From: DASUCS01 sp041166385
Lineage (GTDB): Bacteria > Actinomycetota > Acidimicrobiia > Acidimicrobiales > JACDCH01
Assembly: GCA_041166385.1 (NCBI GenBank)
Contig: JBEEFW010000119.1
Span: forward strand, 1 to 64,000
DNA length: 64,000 bases
Reading direction: 5' to 3'
How positions within the stretch are numbered: position 1 is the stretch's first letter; every line of letters starts with the position of its first letter. The notes below the pieces were generated by a model. That model saw only the letters and a program-made list of their open reading frames with translations. It was not told the DNA's origin and ran no database searches. The position numbers were made by a program, and so were the translations under genes. Shown here piece after piece: positions 24,963 through 32,581 of the stretch.

Positions 24963-26031
24963 CAGTGATCTCCTTTGCCAGCTCTCGATACGCGATGGCG
25001 CCACGCGACGACGGGTCGAACGCGGTGATCGGTTGTCCGAACGAGGGCGCCTCGGACAACCGCACCGTCCTCGGCACGATCGTGCGGCACACCTTCTCGC
25101 CGAAATGCGCCCTCACCTCTTGCACCACCTGGTCGGAAAGCTTCGTGCGAGCGTCGTACATGACACACACGATGGCGCTGACCTCCAGCGCCTGGTTCAG
25201 GTTCTTCTGCACCAGGTTGACGTTGCGCAGCAGCTGCCCCAAGCCCTCCAGGGCGTAATACTCACACTGGATCGGCACGATCACTTCCGTGGCGGCCGCC
25301 AGGCTGTTGACGGTGAGCAAGCCGAGCGAGGGCGGGCAGTCGATGAAGACGTAGTCGTAGTCGGCCGCGACGTCTTCGAGCGCCTTCCGCAGCTTGAGCT
25401 CTCGGCTGAAGGCAGGGACGAGTTCGATCTCCGCGCCCGCCAGGTCCAGGCTGGCAGGGGCCACGAAGAGGTTGCGTACGGAGGTCGCTTCGATGCAGTC
25501 GTCGATCGACGCATCATGAAGAATGACGTCGTACATCGACGATTGCAGGTCGCGGGTGTTCAAGCCAAGGCCGGTGGTGGCGTTGCCCTGCGGATCGAGA
25601 TCGACCACCAGCACCCGATAGCCGAGGTCAGCGACGGCGGCGCCGAGGTTCACGGCCGTGGTGGTCTTGCCGACCCCGCCCTTTTGATTGGTGATGGCCA
25701 TGACTCTGGGCAGCGGCCGGATGAACCGGGCTGGATCGGGCTCGGCCACTGGTTCGGCGGCTTCGATGGCCGGTGCTGGCTCGACGACAGGGGGATCGGC
25801 GGCGGCCACGGGCTCCGGCGCCTGCTCGGGGAGTGGCTCCGGCTCGATCGCGACAGCGTCGTCGCTCGTTTCGGGCTCCGGCGGCGGCGAAGGCTCAACT
25901 GGTGCTTGAGGCTCGGCTCGGAGCCGCTCGAAGATGGCTTGGCCGCGCGAAACGAGATCGGAGGGGGCGTCGCTCACCAGGAGCGAATCATGGTGCGTGG
26001 GCGGGGTCCGGTCAAGGACTACTTGAGGCAT
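24937..26031 (-). CDS. parA: chromosome-partitioning ATPase ParA with long Pro/Glu-rich N-terminus
   Basis: This 364-residue protein has a deviant Walker A (NQKGGVGKTTT, about 116-125), VLVVDLDPQGNAT, the Walker B-like YVFIDCPPSLG, and the C-terminal FGQPITAFDPSSRGAIAYREL. Residues about 40-100 are dominated by Pro, Glu and Ala (PEPETSDD, EPEPLPEQAPEP), a disordered extension longer than in most ParA proteins. Dimeric ATP-bound ParA binds DNA nonspecifically and moves ParB-parS complexes. It is the promoter-proximal gene with the parS sites in its leader. Confidence 0.96.
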   Translation of the reverse strand: MPQVVLDRTPPTHHDSLLVSDAPSDLVSRGQAIFERLRAEPQAPVEPSPPPEPETSDDAVAIEPEPLPEQAPEPVAAADPPVVEPAPAIEAAEPVAEPDPARFIRPLPRVMAITNQKGGVGKTTTAVNLGAAVADLGYRVLVVDLDPQGNATTGLGLNTRDLQSSMYDVILHDASIDDCIEATSVRNLFVAPASLDLAGAEIELVPAFSRELKLRKALEDVAADYDYVFIDCPPSLGLLTVNSLAAATEVIVPIQCEYYALEGLGQLLRNVNLVQKNLNQALEVSAIVCVMYDARTKLSDQVVQEVRAHFGEKVCRTIVPRTVRLSEAPSFGQPITAFDPSSRGAIAYRELAKEITGGTPQRTG

Positions 26032-26037
26032 GCGACC

Positions 26038-26051
26038 GTTTCACGTGGAAC
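26038..26051. promoter_or_regulatory. parS site 1
   Basis: gtttcacgtggaac matches the parS core GTTTCACGTGAAAC at 13 of 14 positions. It begins 7 bases upstream of the parA start codon. Confidence 0.85.
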
Positions 26052-26072
26052 GCGGGCCCTTTCGGGTGACGC

Positions 26073-26086
26073 GTTCCACGTGGAAC
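26073..26086. promoter_or_regulatory. parS site 2
   Basis: gttccacgtggaac is a perfect 14-bp palindrome that differs from the parS core symmetrically at two positions. It lies 21 bases from site 1, between rsmG and parA. Confidence 0.8.
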
Positions 26087-26087
26087 G

Positions 26088-26663
26088 TCACCAGAGCGGA
26101 CGCTTGGCCGGCACTCCGACCCGGCGCGGAAACCGATCCGAGGCGAGCGCGGTCTGCTCGAGCACCCGAACCGGCCCGGCGCGGCCACGATCGGCCAGGC
26201 CGAGCTCCCCTAACGGGCCGGCCGGCCAGCGATCTTCCGTCTCGCCGGGTGGCTCGCTGACGACCAGCCGGCCCGCGACTCGAAGAAAACCACAGGCACA
26301 CTCGGCCGTGACGGCGGGTGAGCCGAAGCTGCGGCTCACGACCAGGTCGAATGCCCCCCGCAACGCAGGCAATCGGGCCGCTCGTTCGGCTCGATCGGTC
26401 ACGACCGTCACCCGATCAGCGAGGTCGAGCTCCCCGACGGCGGATTCGAGGAATGCCGTGCGCCGAGTATTGGCATCGAGGAACACCCACCGGCTGTCCT
26501 CCCACCGCACCGCGAGGACAAGACCGGGGAGACCACCCCCGCTCCCCAGATCCAGGGCGTCGATCGGTGACGCGACAGCGCGTGCAAAGCCGTCAGCGTG
26601 CTCCAAATGCTGGACCACCGGCCCGGGCCCGAGGAAACCGAGCCCTCGGGCTCGCTCGAGCAC
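26088..26663 (-). CDS. rsmG: 16S rRNA (guanine527-N7)-methyltransferase
   Basis: This 191-residue protein starts at GTG 26663. The substrate-recognition prelude LERARGLGFLGPGPVVQHLEH and the SAM-binding motif IDALDLGSGGGLPGLVLA are typical of RsmG (GidB), as is VTVVTDRAERAARLP. It methylates G527 in the 530 loop of 16S rRNA. It lies between jag and parA as in most actinobacteria, and its stop is directly adjacent to parS site 2. The N-terminus is slightly short for the family. Confidence 0.93.
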   Translation of the reverse strand: MLERARGLGFLGPGPVVQHLEHADGFARAVASPIDALDLGSGGGLPGLVLAVRWEDSRWVFLDANTRRTAFLESAVGELDLADRVTVVTDRAERAARLPALRGAFDLVVSRSFGSPAVTAECACGFLRVAGRLVVSEPPGETEDRWPAGPLGELGLADRGRAGPVRVLEQTALASDRFPRRVGVPAKRPLW

Positions 26664-26680
26664 GGTGGTGAGGGGTTGGT

Positions 26681-27652
26681 TCAGGCTTCGGCTTCGGCTT
26701 CGGAAGCGGGTGCGGGAGCGGCCGCGGCCGTGTCAGCGGCGGGCAGGATGACCACCCGACGGCGAGGCTCCTCGCCCTCCGACGTCGTGCCCACGCCGTC
26801 GATCTCGTTCACGGTGTCGTGGACGACCTTGCGATCCGCCGGATGCATTGGTTCGAGGGCCTTGGCCACACCGGATGCCGCCACATCAGCCGCGACTTGC
26901 GTGGCGAAACGGGCGAGAGCTTCCTTGCGACGCTCCCGGTAGCCACCGATGTCGATTCGCACCCGGCCGTGGTGGGTGCCGGTCGCCTTGCGCTGCACGA
27001 CCGTGCGGGCCAGCTCTTGCACGGATTGCAACGTCTGTCCCTTCGGCCCGATGAGCAGGCCCAGGTTGTCGCCCACCACCTTCAGCTCGATGGTGTCCTC
27101 GTCGACTCGATCCTCCTCGAAGGTGGCGTCGAGATCGAAGGCATCGACGAGCCCCTCCAGAAACGACCGCATGATCGCAGCCTGCTCCTCCACAGTGGCG
27201 TCCATGCCGCTTCCTTCCTGCTCATCGTTTTCGTTGACGGACTTGGGGGGGCGGGGCGCTCGCTCGCTGCCACCGCGGCCGGCACCACCGCGGCCAGCAC
27301 CGCCGCGCGACCGGCGCCGCGTGCTCGAGGTGCGGCCATCGGGCCGCGCCGACGACGCCGCGGCCCGGTCCTCGGAGGAGGCCGGACGCTCGTCGCCGCC
27401 ACCCTGCTCAGAGCGGCGTCCTGCCGTCTCGGGCCGGCGACGCCTGCGGTTACCCCGCTCGGCCTTCGGCCGCGGACTTGTGGGCTGCACCCGGGCGCGG
27501 ACCCTCGCTTCCCCGCGGGTACGGCCGAACAGGCCGGTGCGGGGCTCCTCCATCACCTCGAACTCGGCGTCGTCCTCGTGCACGCCCAGCTGGTCGAGAG
27601 CTGCTTCCTTCGCTTCCTCGACGGTCTTGCCCGTTGTCTCAACCCATTCCAT
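26681..27652 (-). CDS. jag: Jag/KhpB-type RNA-binding protein (Jag_N, KH, R3H)
   Basis: This 323-residue protein starts MEWVETTGKTVEEAKEAALD, the Jag_N domain, with GLFGRTRGEARVRARV. A basic Arg/Gly-rich linker follows (about 75-150, with RGGAGRGGAGRGG), then a KH domain (DNLGLLIGPKGQTLQSVQEL) and an R3H domain (EALARFATQVAADVA, EPMHPADRKVVHD). KhpB proteins bind RNA and influence cell elongation and division. It starts 5 bases after yidC ends. A longer upstream frame exists but overlaps yidC. The acidic Ala-rich tail is low complexity. Confidence 0.93.
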   Translation of the reverse strand: MEWVETTGKTVEEAKEAALDQLGVHEDDAEFEVMEEPRTGLFGRTRGEARVRARVQPTSPRPKAERGNRRRRRPETAGRRSEQGGGDERPASSEDRAAASSARPDGRTSSTRRRSRGGAGRGGAGRGGSERAPRPPKSVNENDEQEGSGMDATVEEQAAIMRSFLEGLVDAFDLDATFEEDRVDEDTIELKVVGDNLGLLIGPKGQTLQSVQELARTVVQRKATGTHHGRVRIDIGGYRERRKEALARFATQVAADVAASGVAKALEPMHPADRKVVHDTVNEIDGVGTTSEGEEPRRRVVILPAADTAAAAPAPASEAEAEA

Positions 27653-27657
27653 GCGCG

Positions 27658-28671
27658 CTACTTCCGCTTCTTCTTCTTGCGGGCAGCCGCCGAACGGCTC
27701 TTGGGTGGCGTCGTACGGCCACCGTTGCTCTTCGCCGTCGGGGGTTTGTTGCTGCCTGCGGTCGGTTTGGTGTCCTTGCTGCCGCCGTTGGATGCAGCCC
27801 GCTTGGCCTGCGGGGCGGCGTCGCCGAGGAGTTGCTTGAAGAAGCCGCCTTGCGGCGCGCCGGACTTCTTGCGCTCCTCCGCATCCTTCATCTGCTGCTC
27901 CAGGAGCTTCTTCGCCTCGGGCGTGTTGTAGATCGTCCGCGAGATCAGCGCCTGCTGGCCCACCCGGAACAGGTTGGAGACCAGCAGGTAGATGACCAGG
28001 CCGCCCTGGTAGATGATCGAGATGCCGGTGAGCATGATCGGCCCGAGCTTCATGAGCATCTGCTGCTGCGGGTTGCTCGCGGCGGCCGGGTTCCGTCCGC
28101 TGATCTGCTTCTGCTGGACGAGGCTGGTGAGCGCCACCAGCACGATCATGATGATGTAGGGGAGCGCCTTGCCGAAGCCCGACTCGCTCATCACCTTGGT
28201 CACGGACTTCGAGAGGTCCATGCCCCACGACGTCATGTGCGTCTTATCCCTGACCGCGAGGTCGTGGTACAGCTGGCTCGTCTTACTGATGTACTGCGGC
28301 GCAAAGTTGCCGTCCGGGCCGAGGTGCGTCAAGCCGCGCAACACGTTGTACAGGATGATGAAGACCGGCAGCTGCACCAGCAGCGGCAGACACCCGCCCA
28401 GCGGGTTGATGTTGTTCTCCTTGTAGAACTTCAGCAGCTCCTCGTTGAGCTTCTGCCGATCGTCCTTGTGCTGCGCCTGGATCTTCTTCATCTCCGGCTG
28501 CAGCGCCTGGAGCACCATCATCGACCGCGTGCCCTTGAGGGTCAGCGGCGTGAGCACGACCATGATCGCCAGCGTGAACAGGGCGATCGCGCCGCCGTAC
28601 GAAGGCCAGATCTTGTAGAAGAACTCCAAAATTCTGGCAAACGGCGAAAAGAAGTCAACAGCTACGAACAT
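27658..28671 (-). CDS. yidC: membrane protein insertase YidC
   Basis: This 337-residue protein catalyses Sec-dependent and independent insertion of membrane proteins. The Gram-positive form lacks the large periplasmic domain and has the conserved LTPLTLKGTRSMMVLQALQPEMKKIQ region (hydrophilic groove and coiled coil), NPLGGCLPLLVQLPVFIILY, and hydrophobic helices ending in GGLVIYLLVSNLF. The C-terminal tail is strongly basic (SAAARKKKKRK), suited to ribosome contact. Its start overlaps yidD. Confidence 0.97.
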   Translation of the reverse strand: MFVAVDFFSPFARILEFFYKIWPSYGGAIALFTLAIMVVLTPLTLKGTRSMMVLQALQPEMKKIQAQHKDDRQKLNEELLKFYKENNINPLGGCLPLLVQLPVFIILYNVLRGLTHLGPDGNFAPQYISKTSQLYHDLAVRDKTHMTSWGMDLSKSVTKVMSESGFGKALPYIIMIVLVALTSLVQQKQISGRNPAAASNPQQQMLMKLGPIMLTGISIIYQGGLVIYLLVSNLFRVGQQALISRTIYNTPEAKKLLEQQMKDAEERKKSGAPQGGFFKQLLGDAAPQAKRAASNGGSKDTKPTAGSNKPPTAKSNGGRTTPPKSRSAAARKKKKRK

Positions 28672-28937
28672 ATGTTCTCAACCTTTGCGTGAGGGTTGGG
28701 AGGAACAGGGTCCCAACCGTGGCCACCCCACGGGTGGCAGCGGACCAGGCGGCGAAGCGTGAGCCACGAGCCCTTGACGGCGCCGTGGCGCTCGAGCGCC
28801 TCGACTGCGTACGTGGAACAGGTCGGATCGAACCGACACGGCGACGGCCGGCCGGCCGTGAGGCGACGGTACAGCCGCACGAGGACCAGCAACGGACGGG
28901 CGGCCAGCGAGGGGCGAGCGGTGGTCACCGGCGGCAC
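28662..28937 (-). CDS. yidD: YidD membrane protein insertion efficiency factor
   Basis: This 91-residue protein has the family pattern LVRLYRRLTAGRPSPCRFDPTC, STYAVEALERHGAVKG and RRLVRCHPWGGHGWDPVP with three Cys. It starts at GTG 28937, or at an in-frame GTG three codons later. It overlaps both rnpA (13 bases) and yidC (10 bases), so the four genes rpmH-rnpA-yidD-yidC are tightly coupled. The family assists YidC-dependent membrane insertion. Confidence 0.95.
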   Translation of the reverse strand: MPPVTTARPSLAARPLLVLVRLYRRLTAGRPSPCRFDPTCSTYAVEALERHGAVKGSWLTLRRLVRCHPWGGHGWDPVPPNPHAKVENICS

Positions 28938-29263
28938 GCCGTCGTGACGTGGCCGGCGAGCTCGGCGAAGGTGAGCCGCACAGCCGGGGGAGCAACCGCG
29001 ACCAGGTAGGCGCCAGGAGCGAGCTCGGCATCACGCACGATGGCGCGCAGACGCCGGCGCAACCGGTTGCGCTCGACCGCGCCGCCGACGGCGCGGCCGA
29101 CGGCGTACGCCACCCGCGCGCCGGTCGCGGTCTCGTCGATCAATGCGGTCACCGTGATCGGACCCGATCGATGACGCGCACCGTCTCGACGCAGCGCGCC
29201 GAAGGTGCGCCGGTCGCCGACACGGCCGACGGCGCGAGCCCGGGAAGACAACGGAGCTGACAC
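28925..29263 (-). CDS. rnpA: ribonuclease P protein component
   Basis: This 112-residue basic protein helps the RNase P RNA cleave tRNA 5' leaders. The family signature is GRAVGGAVERNRLRRRLRAI, with the preceding RVAYAV strand. The start is a GTG (29263-29261) buried in a hairpin that also contains the rpmH stop codon. The gene overlaps yidD by 13 bases. Confidence 0.95.
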   Translation of the reverse strand: MSAPLSSRARAVGRVGDRRTFGALRRDGARHRSGPITVTALIDETATGARVAYAVGRAVGGAVERNRLRRRLRAIVRDAELAPGAYLVAVAPPAVRLTFAELAGHVTTACRR

Positions 29264-29288
29264 GGCATCACCGCTTGGTGCCGTGTCA
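29258..29288 (-). promoter_or_regulatory. intercistronic hairpin spanning the rpmH stop and rnpA start
   Basis: tgacacggca (29258-29267) and tgccgtgtca (29279-29288) are perfect 10-bp inverted arms separated by 11 bases. In the mRNA the rpmH TGA stop forms the 5' end of the stem and the rnpA GTG start lies in its 3' arm. This geometry suits translational coupling or attenuation between the highly expressed rpmH and rnpA. Confidence 0.55.
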
Positions 29289-29420
29289 GGCCGACAAGCG
29301 GTGGCGGCCCTTGTGGCGGCGCGCCTTGAGGATGGCTCGCCCTGCCCGGGTGGACATGCGGTGCCGGAAGCCGTGGCGCTTCGCTCGTTTGCGGACGTTT
29401 GGCTGATAAGTGCGCTTCAC
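29286..29420 (-). CDS. rpmH: 50S ribosomal protein bL34
   Basis: This 44-residue protein reads MKRTYQPNVRKRAKRHGFRH and ends with the Arg/Lys/His-rich AILKARRHKGRHRLSA. It is full length for bL34 and matches the family throughout. Translation starts at a GTG (29420-29418). It is the first gene of the leftward rpmH-rnpA-yidD-yidC-jag-rsmG series that begins at the origin. Confidence 0.98.
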   Translation of the reverse strand: MKRTYQPNVRKRAKRHGFRHRMSTRAGRAILKARRHKGRHRLSA

Positions 29421-29841
29421 TGTTCCCTCTTCTGCGGCCCAGGCGAGGGCCCTCGCCAGGATGGCGTTGTTCGCACGTTCCAGGCGCGCGGACCAGGGCG
29501 CGATCCGGTGCCGCGCCGGTCGCCACGCTAGAGGACAACACGGTCGACAGGCAATCCGCCCGCCGACTCGTTCCGGCCGAACTGCCCAGTTCTGGCAAGG
29601 AAAAACCGAGCAATTGACCCCTTGGATGCCTGTGGACAGGATGCTACGGTGCCCGGGCCACGGACGGAGTGGGGTCCGGCGCTGCCGTCGAAATGGCGCA
29701 GTTGCCGGGCGTCGTCCCCGCCACGCTCAGTGGTGAAATGGGGACGAAGCGGACGTGAGCCTGTCGCTTCTCCCCCGTAGTTGTCCACAGAGTGTGGACG
29801 TACTTGTGGACTCGGACCGAGCAGGGGAGGCGTTGAGGCTG
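29421..29841. other. rpmH-dnaA intergenic region with DnaA boxes (left part of oriC)
   Basis: These 421 bases separate the divergent rpmH and dnaA coding regions. They contain a perfect DnaA box TTGTCCACA (29781-29789) and box-like sites tgtggacag (29631-29639, 8/9), tgtggacgt (29793-29801) and tgtggactc (29805-29813); another tgtggacgt lies just inside dnaA (29861-29869). The tight cluster at 29781-29813 resembles DnaA-bound promoter or origin DNA. A ttgacc hexamer at 29614-29619 could be a -35 element, but I cannot assign a -10 confidently. Confidence 0.6.
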
Positions 29842-31230
29842 GTGGGCGATGCGCAGCTCCTGTGGACGTCATGCGCCGAGGTGTTGCGCGAACAAGTCTC
29901 TGAAGCGGTCTGGTTGTCGTCGTTCGCCGAAACCAGCGCGTTGCGTATTGACGACGATCGGCTCGTGTTGTCGGTGCCGAGCCCGTGGGTGAAGGAACGC
30001 ATCGAGTCGCGCTACCTCGAGATGGTGCGCGCCGCGCTCGCGGATGTCGGCGCGAAGTACGACATCGACATCGAAGTGCGGCCCGACGCCGCCGACGCGC
30101 TGCCGGCGCTCGACGACGAGACCACGTTCTCTCGGGCGAACGATGCATCGACAACGTCGACCGTCGCGGCACCGCACGATGAACGCGCCAGCCATCGCGC
30201 CGGCGACACGCTGAACCCGCGCTACACGTTCGACGCATTCGTGATCGGCTCGTCGAACCGCTTCGCCCACGCCGCCGCCCTCACCGTGGCCGAACGACCG
30301 GGCCTGGCGTACAACCCGCTGTTCGTCTACGGCGACGCCGGCCTCGGCAAGACGCACTTGCTGCAGGCCATCGGTCACTATGTCCACGAGAACTACCGCG
30401 GCTATCGGGTGCGCTACGTCTCGAGCGAGACGTTCCTCAGTGAGTTCGTGGACTCGATCCGCACCGGCGTGGCCGACTCGTTCAAACGCCGTTACCGCGG
30501 CGTCGACGTGCTGCTCGTCGACGACATCCAGTTCTTCGAGGGCAAGAAGGAAACGCTCGAGGAGTTCTTCCACACGTTCAACGCGCTCCACGAAACCGGC
30601 CGCCAACTGGTGCTTTCCAGCGACCGGCGCCCCGACGACTGGCCGGCGCTGGAAGATCGGCTGCGCACTCGGTTCAAGTCAGGCCTGGTCACCGACATCC
30701 AGCCGCCCGACCTCGAGACCCGTCTCGCCATCCTCCGCAAGAAGGCCGAAGGCCAGACAACCCTCATCCCCGACGTGGTCCTCGAGTACATCGCGACCCA
30801 CATCACCGACAACATCCGCGAGCTCGAAGGCGCCCTCACCCGCATCTCCGCCTTCACCAGCCTCTACAACGAGCCGCTGTCGATCGAGCTCGCCCAGCGC
30901 GTGCTCGGCGACCTGCTGAGCGACCGCCAGCCGCGGGTGATCACCGCCGAGCGCATCCTCGAGGCGACCACGAAGCTCTTCGGGCTGTCACGCGAGGAAC
31001 TGCTGTCGAGCAGTCGCACGCGCCCGCTCGTCATTGCTCGCCAGATCGCGATGTACGTCTGCCGCGAGTTGACCGACCTCAGCTTCCCCCAGATCGCGAA
31101 GGCATTCGGGAAGAGCGACCACACAACCGTCATCCACGCAGTGCAGAAGATCGAGAAGCTGATGGGTGAGAAACGCCAGATCTTCGATCAGGTCAACGAG
31201 CTCACACAGCTCGTCAAGAACGCCACGTGA
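29842..31230 (+). CDS. dnaA: chromosomal replication initiator protein DnaA
   Basis: DnaA unwinds oriC and starts replication. Domain I is LLWTSCAEVLREQVSEAVWL with SPWVKERIESRYLEMV, followed by a short acidic linker. The AAA+ domain has NPRYTFDAFVIGSSNRFAHA, Walker A GDAGLGKTHLLQAIG, Walker B VLLVDDIQFFEGK and TRFKSGLVTDIQPPD. Domain IV has SFPQIAKAFGKSDHTTVIHA. The frame is open to a GTG at 29755, but that N-terminus would consist of DnaA boxes. The GTG at 29842, preceded by AGGGGAGG 11 bases upstream, gives a standard domain I (462 residues). TTG 29833 is a close alternative. Confidence 0.96.
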   Translation: MGDAQLLWTSCAEVLREQVSEAVWLSSFAETSALRIDDDRLVLSVPSPWVKERIESRYLEMVRAALADVGAKYDIDIEVRPDAADALPALDDETTFSRANDASTTSTVAAPHDERASHRAGDTLNPRYTFDAFVIGSSNRFAHAAALTVAERPGLAYNPLFVYGDAGLGKTHLLQAIGHYVHENYRGYRVRYVSSETFLSEFVDSIRTGVADSFKRRYRGVDVLLVDDIQFFEGKKETLEEFFHTFNALHETGRQLVLSSDRRPDDWPALEDRLRTRFKSGLVTDIQPPDLETRLAILRKKAEGQTTLIPDVVLEYIATHITDNIRELEGALTRISAFTSLYNEPLSIELAQRVLGDLLSDRQPRVITAERILEATTKLFGLSREELLSSSRTRPLVIARQIAMYVCRELTDLSFPQIAKAFGKSDHTTVIHAVQKIEKLMGEKRQIFDQVNELTQLVKNAT

Positions 31231-31482
31231 GCAGCACAACGAGCACGCGTGTGGAAAGAGTCGGGGACAACCCGTGCGTAAAGGGGGGACAACGCCGTCG
31301 CGCGCGGGGGGTAGTTCTCGAGTTGTCCGGAGGGGTCCGTAGCGCAGCGCGCAGCGTGCGCGACGCTGGGGACGACAGCCGGGATGTCGCGCTCCCCCTG
31401 ACCTGCAGGAACGGTGGTTCGTCCACAATCCCCAGGACCTACTACCACTCCAATTGAATTCGAGACGAGAAAGCGAGCAGCT
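31231..31482. other. dnaA-dnaN intergenic region, probable oriC core
   Basis: These 252 bases occupy the usual actinobacterial oriC position. They contain one good DnaA-box match, tcgtccaca (31419-31427, 8/9), a weaker tgtggaaag (31250-31258, 7/9), and three copies of the TTGTCC core (as ggacaa near 31264 and 31287, and ttgtcc near 31332). A comparatively A+T-rich stretch (about 31438-31475) precedes dnaN and could be the unwinding element. Boxes are fewer and weaker than in Streptomyces or mycobacterial origins. Confidence 0.55.
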
Positions 31483-32580
31483 GTGAAGTTCCGATGTGAA
31501 CGAGATGTCTTGGTCGAAGCGCTCGGGAGCGCCGGCCGTGCAGTGTCGACCCGCGGTGGCGCGATGCCGGTGTTGTCAGGGATTCGCGCGCAGCTCACGG
31601 GCAACGCGCTGCAGCTGACCGGAAGCGACACCGATCTCACGATCGAAGTCGGGATCACGGTGAACGGTGAGGGTGACGGTGTGGTCGTGCTGCCCGGCAA
31701 GCTCGCCGGTGAGATCGTGCGAGCCCTGCCTGGGGGCGCGGTGGCCGTCGACATCGACGAGGACGAAGCCACCATCACGTCGGGCCGCGCCGAGTTCACC
31801 ATCCGGATCCTGCCGGCCGAGGAGTATCCACGGCTGCCGGAGCCGACCGGCGATCCACTGACGATCAGCGCGAGCAACTTGGCCGCGGCGCTCAAGCAAG
31901 TCGTGACCGCCGCGAGTTCCGACGACGCCCGCCCGATCCTCACGGGGGTGCTGCTGGCCGCCGAGGAGGGTGGGCTGCGACTCGTGGCCACCGACTCCTA
32001 CCGGCTGGCCGTGCGCGACCTGCCTGGCGCCGCGGTGCTGTCCGAGGGTCAACAGGTGCTGGTGCCGTCACGGGCGTTGTCCGAGCTGGCGCGCGTGCTG
32101 ACCGGTGCCGAGAACGTCGAGCTGCGCCTCGGCGAGCGCGATGCATCGTTCCAAGTCGGAACGATCCGCCTCACCACGCGCCTGATCGAGGGCGAGTTCC
32201 CGAACTACCGCGGCCTGATCCCGGCCAGCTACCCGAATCGGTTGACCGTGGGCCGCGAGGCGCTGCTCGAGGCGGTGCGCCGCGTGAAGTTGATGGCGCG
32301 TGAAGCCACCCCCGTGCGAATGGTCATGCGCACCGACGGCCTCGAGCTCGTCGCCATCACCCAAGACGTGGGTCAGGCCCACGAGGAGCTCGACGCCAAG
32401 TACGAGGGCACTGAGCTCACCGTGGCCTTCAACCCCGAGTACCTGCTGGAGGGTGTCGAGGTCACGCCGGGCGACGAGGTCGTCGTATCGACGCTCGACG
32501 CGTTGAAGCCGGCCGTGATCCGCTCCTCGACCGACGGCGGCGACTTCCTCTACCTCCTGATGCCCGTCCGCGTGTCGTGA
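31483..32580 (+). CDS. dnaN: DNA polymerase III beta sliding clamp
   Basis: This 365-residue protein starts at GTG 31483 (KFRCERDVLVEALGSAGRAV). The three-domain clamp is recognisable from MPVLSGIRAQLTG, the central ATDSYRLAVRDL, EFPNYRGLIPASYPN and the C-terminal SSTDGGDFLYLLMPVRV. The dimeric ring tethers the replicative polymerase. Upstream in-frame codons lie inside the putative origin and are rejected. recF follows after one base. Confidence 0.97.
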   Translation: MKFRCERDVLVEALGSAGRAVSTRGGAMPVLSGIRAQLTGNALQLTGSDTDLTIEVGITVNGEGDGVVVLPGKLAGEIVRALPGGAVAVDIDEDEATITSGRAEFTIRILPAEEYPRLPEPTGDPLTISASNLAAALKQVVTAASSDDARPILTGVLLAAEEGGLRLVATDSYRLAVRDLPGAAVLSEGQQVLVPSRALSELARVLTGAENVELRLGERDASFQVGTIRLTTRLIEGEFPNYRGLIPASYPNRLTVGREALLEAVRRVKLMAREATPVRMVMRTDGLELVAITQDVGQAHEELDAKYEGTELTVAFNPEYLLEGVEVTPGDEVVVSTLDALKPAVIRSSTDGGDFLYLLMPVRVS

Positions 32581-32581
32581 G

